Assembly: GCF_947497005.1 (NCBI RefSeq)
Contig: NZ_CANMFF010000030.1
Coordinates: 1 to 40,897, forward strand
DNA: 40,897 nucleotides
Reading direction: 5' to 3'
Origin: an uncultured Ruegeria sp.
GTDB taxonomy: Bacteria > Pseudomonadota > Alphaproteobacteria > Rhodobacterales > Rhodobacteraceae
Part shown: in pieces, positions 37,948 through 40,897 of the stretch
Layout of the letters: each line of letters begins with the position of its first letter
Position numbering within the stretch: position 1 is the stretch's first letter
Translations under genes and position numbers: made by a program
Notes under the pieces: generated by a model
The model's input: only the letters and a program-made list of their open reading frames with translations
Databases searched by the model: none
Told to the model about the DNA's origin: nothing

Positions 37948-38793
37948 ATGAACAAGACGCTCTTCTCATTTGGCCATGGTTATTCCGCCCAGGCCTTGTC
38001 CCGAATTCTTGCCCCGAAAGGCTGGAGTATTGTTGGCACCACGCGAGACCGCGAGGGAACTGCTGCAATCCGGGCTTCAGGTGCCGAACCACAGATCTGG
38101 CCGGGTGAAGTACCGAATCTTGATGGGGTGACTCATTTACTGATCTCAACGGCGCCGAGTGAAGAAGGCGATCCAGTGTTGGCGGTGCTGGGCGATGAAA
38201 TCGCCAAGCGTGCGGGTCAATTCATATGGGTGGGATACCTGTCGACGACGGCCGTTTATGGCGACCACCAAGGGGACTGGGTTGATGAGAACACTCCGCC
38301 TGCACCGACCGCTAAGCGCGGCAGATGGCGTATGCTGGCCGAGGATCAGTGGTCGGCCATTCCCGGCCTGCCTGTTCATATCTTCCGTCTGGCGGGCATC
38401 TATGGGCCGGGTCGCGGGCCGTTTTCCAAGCTCAAGCGCGGCGGATTGCGGCGGATTATCAAGCCAGGGCAGGTGTTTTCACGCATTCATGTGGACGACA
38501 TCGCGCAGATATTGCAGGCCTCAATGGCCAAACCAAACCCGGGAAGTGTGTACAACGTCTGTGATGATGAACCGGTCCCCCCGCAGGATGTCATAGGATA
38601 TGCGGCTGAGTTACAGGGTTTGCCATTGCCCCCTGCAGTTCGGTTTGAAGAGGCTGATCTGACCCCGATGGCGCGTAGTTTTTACAATGAAAACAAACGT
38701 GTCCGGAACGACCGGATCAAAGATGAGCTGGGTGTAGACCTGATCTATCCCAATTATCGCGTCGGGCTGGAGGCCCTGAGGAAAGGCCATTAG
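37948..38793 (+). CDS. SDR/epimerase-family protein (YeeZ-like)
   Basis: 281 aa. The Rossmann motif is degenerate (FSFGHGYSAQALSRIL), then TTRDREG, a conserved LISTAPSEEGDP and the catalytic-like YLSTTAVYGDHQGDWVDE, with RLAGIYGPGR. This matches the atypical NAD(P)-dependent epimerase-like proteins related to E. coli YeeZ; activity unknown. The start ATG 37948 follows AAAGGG. The frame is open to 37852, but that overlaps the divergent methyltransferase gene. Confidence 0.85.
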   Translation: MNKTLFSFGHGYSAQALSRILAPKGWSIVGTTRDREGTAAIRASGAEPQIWPGEVPNLDGVTHLLISTAPSEEGDPVLAVLGDEIAKRAGQFIWVGYLSTTAVYGDHQGDWVDENTPPAPTAKRGRWRMLAEDQWSAIPGLPVHIFRLAGIYGPGRGPFSKLKRGGLRRIIKPGQVFSRIHVDDIAQILQASMAKPNPGSVYNVCDDEPVPPQDVIGYAAELQGLPLPPAVRFEEADLTPMARSFYNENKRVRNDRIKDELGVDLIYPNYRVGLEALRKGH

Positions 38794-38798
38794 GGCGT

Positions 38799-40418
38799 TT
38801 ACAACGCTGCGGCTTTGATCATGTCAGCAGCTTTTTCGGCGATCATGATGGTGGGTGCGTTTGTATTGCCCGACACCAATGTCGGCATCACCGAAGCGTC
38901 AACCACACGCAGCCCCTCAAGACCCCGTATCCGAAGCTCGGGATCTACAACTGACATATCGTCTGTGCCCATTTTGCAGGTGCCGACCGGGTGATAGATC
39001 GTATCGGCGCGGGCGCGAATATGCCTCTCCCAATCCGCGTCGGTTTCGGCAGTATCCGTTCCGAACATCTCTTTGTGCTGATATTTGGCCAAAGCCGGTG
39101 CCTGCAGGATGTCTCGGGTCATGCGCGCGCCTTTGATCATTGTGTCCAGATCGCGGGCATCTGAAAGAAATCCCGGATCAATGGCGGGCGCAGCCATGGG
39201 ATCAGCGCAGTTCAAGCCAACTGTCCCCCGACTTTCCGGGCGCAGTTTGCAGATGTGACAACTATATCCATACCCATAGTGCAGTTTGCGCGCGTGATCG
39301 TCGACCATTGCGATTGTGAAATGCAACTGAATGTCAGGGCGGTCCAGATCGGATGAGGTTTTCAGAAAAGCTGCGCCTTCAGCAAAAGGGGTGGCCGCCA
39401 TCGAAACCCCAGATTCGCGCCACCTCAAGATATGCTTCAGCAGTTGCACGGTACCAGCTAGCCCTATTCCGAAATTGTCCGTGTCCTTGGTGCGGTGCGT
39501 AAGCGTGAAATCCAGATGGTCCTGCAGGTTTTTTCCCACGCCGGGCAATTCATGCCGTACGTCGATTCCATGTGGTGTCAGATCGGCGGCATCGCCAATA
39601 CCTGACACTTGCAGTAACTGCGGTGTTTTTAACGCACCAGCGCATACCAAAACCTCGCGCCGTGCTGTAATCGCGATTTCCGTTCCTTTGCCCTTTGCAT
39701 CACACGCGATACCGGTGGCACGGCTACCGTCGAACGTCAGCCTTTTGACCTGAGCGTGTGTGATAACGGTCAGGTTCGGGCGATCCATGACAGGAAACAA
39801 GTAGCCTACCGCTGACGAGCATCTCTCACCATTTTTTCCGGAGTCATGAAATTGTGTGACCTGGTACAGACCGACTCCTTCGTTGTCGCCGCGGTTGAAG
39901 TCGTCAGTAGGTCGATGTTGCAATTGTTGAGCGGCTTCAATGAAGGACAGGGTGATCGGGCGCGGTGCTTTTTGGTCTGACACCTGAAGTGGTCCGCTGT
40001 CGCCATGCAAGTCATCTGCGCCAAGTTCGTTGTTTTCGGCGCGTTTGAAATAGGGCAAAACGCTGTTCCAATCCCAGCCCTCACACCCCAGTTCAGCCCA
40101 GCCATCATAGTCCTGTCTTTGACCCCTTATATAAAGCATCGCATTGATAGCGCTTGATCCTCCCAGCGCTCTCCCTCGAGGTTGATAGCCTTTGCGCCCA
40201 TTCAGACCGGGTTGTGGGACGGTTTCGAATGCCCAGTTGTTGATCCTGGGCCGCCCGGGAAGTGCGGCAACAACAGCAGCCGGCATTCGGACAATCAGGC
40301 TGTTCCCACCACCACCTGCTTCAAGCAGGCAAACGCTTGTGGTCGGGTCTTCGCTGAGCCGGTTTGCCAGAACCGATCCTGCCGAACCTCCGCCGACGAT
40401 GACATAGTCGAATTGCAT
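38799..40418 (-). CDS. GMC-family oxidoreductase (choline dehydrogenase-like)
   Basis: 539 aa FAD-dependent oxidoreductase. The N-terminal dinucleotide motif is YVIVGGGSAGSVLANRLSE, with PRGRALGGSSAINAM (GMC signature 1) and GALKTPQLLQVSG (signature 2). The catalytic His-containing block is IYHPVGTCKMG, followed by NTNAPTIMIAEKAADMI. It is related to BetA-like alcohol dehydrogenases. The neighbours do not include betaine aldehyde dehydrogenase, so the substrate is open. The stop lies 5 bp from the convergent SDR-like gene. Confidence 0.92.
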   Translation of the reverse strand: MQFDYVIVGGGSAGSVLANRLSEDPTTSVCLLEAGGGGNSLIVRMPAAVVAALPGRPRINNWAFETVPQPGLNGRKGYQPRGRALGGSSAINAMLYIRGQRQDYDGWAELGCEGWDWNSVLPYFKRAENNELGADDLHGDSGPLQVSDQKAPRPITLSFIEAAQQLQHRPTDDFNRGDNEGVGLYQVTQFHDSGKNGERCSSAVGYLFPVMDRPNLTVITHAQVKRLTFDGSRATGIACDAKGKGTEIAITARREVLVCAGALKTPQLLQVSGIGDAADLTPHGIDVRHELPGVGKNLQDHLDFTLTHRTKDTDNFGIGLAGTVQLLKHILRWRESGVSMAATPFAEGAAFLKTSSDLDRPDIQLHFTIAMVDDHARKLHYGYGYSCHICKLRPESRGTVGLNCADPMAAPAIDPGFLSDARDLDTMIKGARMTRDILQAPALAKYQHKEMFGTDTAETDADWERHIRARADTIYHPVGTCKMGTDDMSVVDPELRIRGLEGLRVVDASVMPTLVSGNTNAPTIMIAEKAADMIKAAAL

Positions 40419-40790
40419 TGCGGCCTTTCTACCTCTCGTAACACTGGCTGGCTGATCTGTTGTTCGCCGTCTTGGCCATCGTGCTTCGTTTCATTTGAGA
40501 GTGCGCCGATTGAGTAAAAAAACAATTGTGACCCCAAGTCAGTTCACTTCGTGTTCGTGATTCCGCCTGCAAGTTTTCAATATGACTTTCGACCAGCTCG
40601 TATGAGATTAAGGGCTGCTTTCTGGTGCAACAGCCCTCGATTCCATTCCCGGACAGAGTAGTGTCGAAATCCAACGGCCAGTCTGACGTCAAAAATTCCT
40701 TCGGAGAACTTAGTTTGTTAAGGTAGTATGTTGATTTTGTTAATGAATAGAAGAAATCGACGAGAAATGTGAAGTTTTTTCAAAATGGGG
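40419..40790. other. AT-rich non-coding interval
   Basis: This stretch upstream of the GMC gene shows no convincing gene. One frame on the minus strand (40429-40692) stays open for 87 codons but lacks any recognisable domain and has no good ribosome binding site. The DNA is markedly AT-richer than the coding regions, especially 40690-40790, and ends in an rrn-type promoter, so it is best seen as an upstream region. Confidence 0.6.
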
Positions 40791-40791
40791 G

Positions 40792-40820
40792 TTGCAGGTC
40801 CCAGACCTAATCCGTAAATA
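40792..40820 (+). promoter_or_regulatory. Probable rRNA-operon promoter
   Basis: TTGCAG (40792-40797) and TAAATA (40815-40820) are separated by exactly 17 bases and preceded by an AT-rich tract (TTTTTTCAAAA). The following CCCCTTCACCGGCGCTGC, then TGAGGTGG, resembles the leader that precedes 16S rRNA in Rhodobacteraceae rrn operons, as I recall it. The window ends before any rRNA is visible, so the link is inferred. Confidence 0.65.
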
Positions 40821-40897
40821 CCCCTTCACCGGCGCTGCTGAGGTGGTGCTGACGGGTCGGAGAGACGGCCTGACGGACTGGAAAGACGGTTGAGACG

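Noticed and set aside
40429..40692. 87-codon minus-strand frame upstream of the GMC gene
   Set aside because: No domain and no convincing ribosome binding site, and it lies in the AT-rich region before an rrn-type promoter. Left as non-coding, though not excluded.

Overview
The window reads as a chromosomal segment of a marine Roseobacter-group alphaproteobacterium (Rhodobacteraceae). The evidence is the gene content (mitofilin-like gene plus hemY, form I cox genes, Hint-domain protein, NDUFA9-like gene, gltD-GFA-gltB), a GC content I judge by eye to be in the high fifties, and an rrn-type promoter at the right edge. I ran no searches; all family calls come from reading motifs, lengths and gene order.

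Layout, left: 1-2608 is the end of a heme-associated cluster, with a truncated mitofilin-like membrane protein carrying a (GAAGCC)n tract followed by hemY. 2694-11236 is a complete aerobic carbon monoxide dehydrogenase cluster, coxC-like (MHYT-LytTR regulator)-coxM-coxS-coxL-coxD-coxE-coxF-sORF-coxG. CoxL carries the form I signature AYRCSFR. The group would encode the CODH enzyme, its MoSCu-site maturation proteins, a membrane-recruitment factor and a candidate gas- or redox-responsive regulator. A GC-poor methyltransferase gene flanked by 13-bp direct repeats lies next, beside a tRNA-Leu(CAG).

Middle: an NDUFA9-like gene converges on uppP. Then follow the glutamate synthase genes gltD-GFA-gltB with a strong terminator, a Hint-domain protein, mtgA, a GST-family gene, queG and a hydantoinase/oxoprolinase-family gene. 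An msrA-msrB repair pair runs opposite to a periplasmic glutathione peroxidase, followed by a DMT-family exporter and an unusually short BCCT-like membrane protein.

Right: a GNAT acetyltransferase, an HU protein, and an overlapping ade-amn purine-salvage pair. After these come a LysR regulator divergent from a class II aldolase, a methyltransferase divergent from an SDR-like protein, and a GMC oxidoreductase. The last ~480 bp hold no convincing gene and end in a probable rRNA-operon promoter/leader.

The points I find most worth following up are as follows. (1) A 36-codon ORF lies between coxF and coxG. (2) Two copies of a composite interspersed element (G-rich hairpin plus a conserved tail ending in ATGAAGA) occur: one sits between coxL and coxD, and the other supplies the start codon of queG. 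(3) LytTR-like sites and a hairpin over the ribosome binding site lie in front of the coxC-like regulator. (4) Direct repeats flank the low-GC methyltransferase gene.
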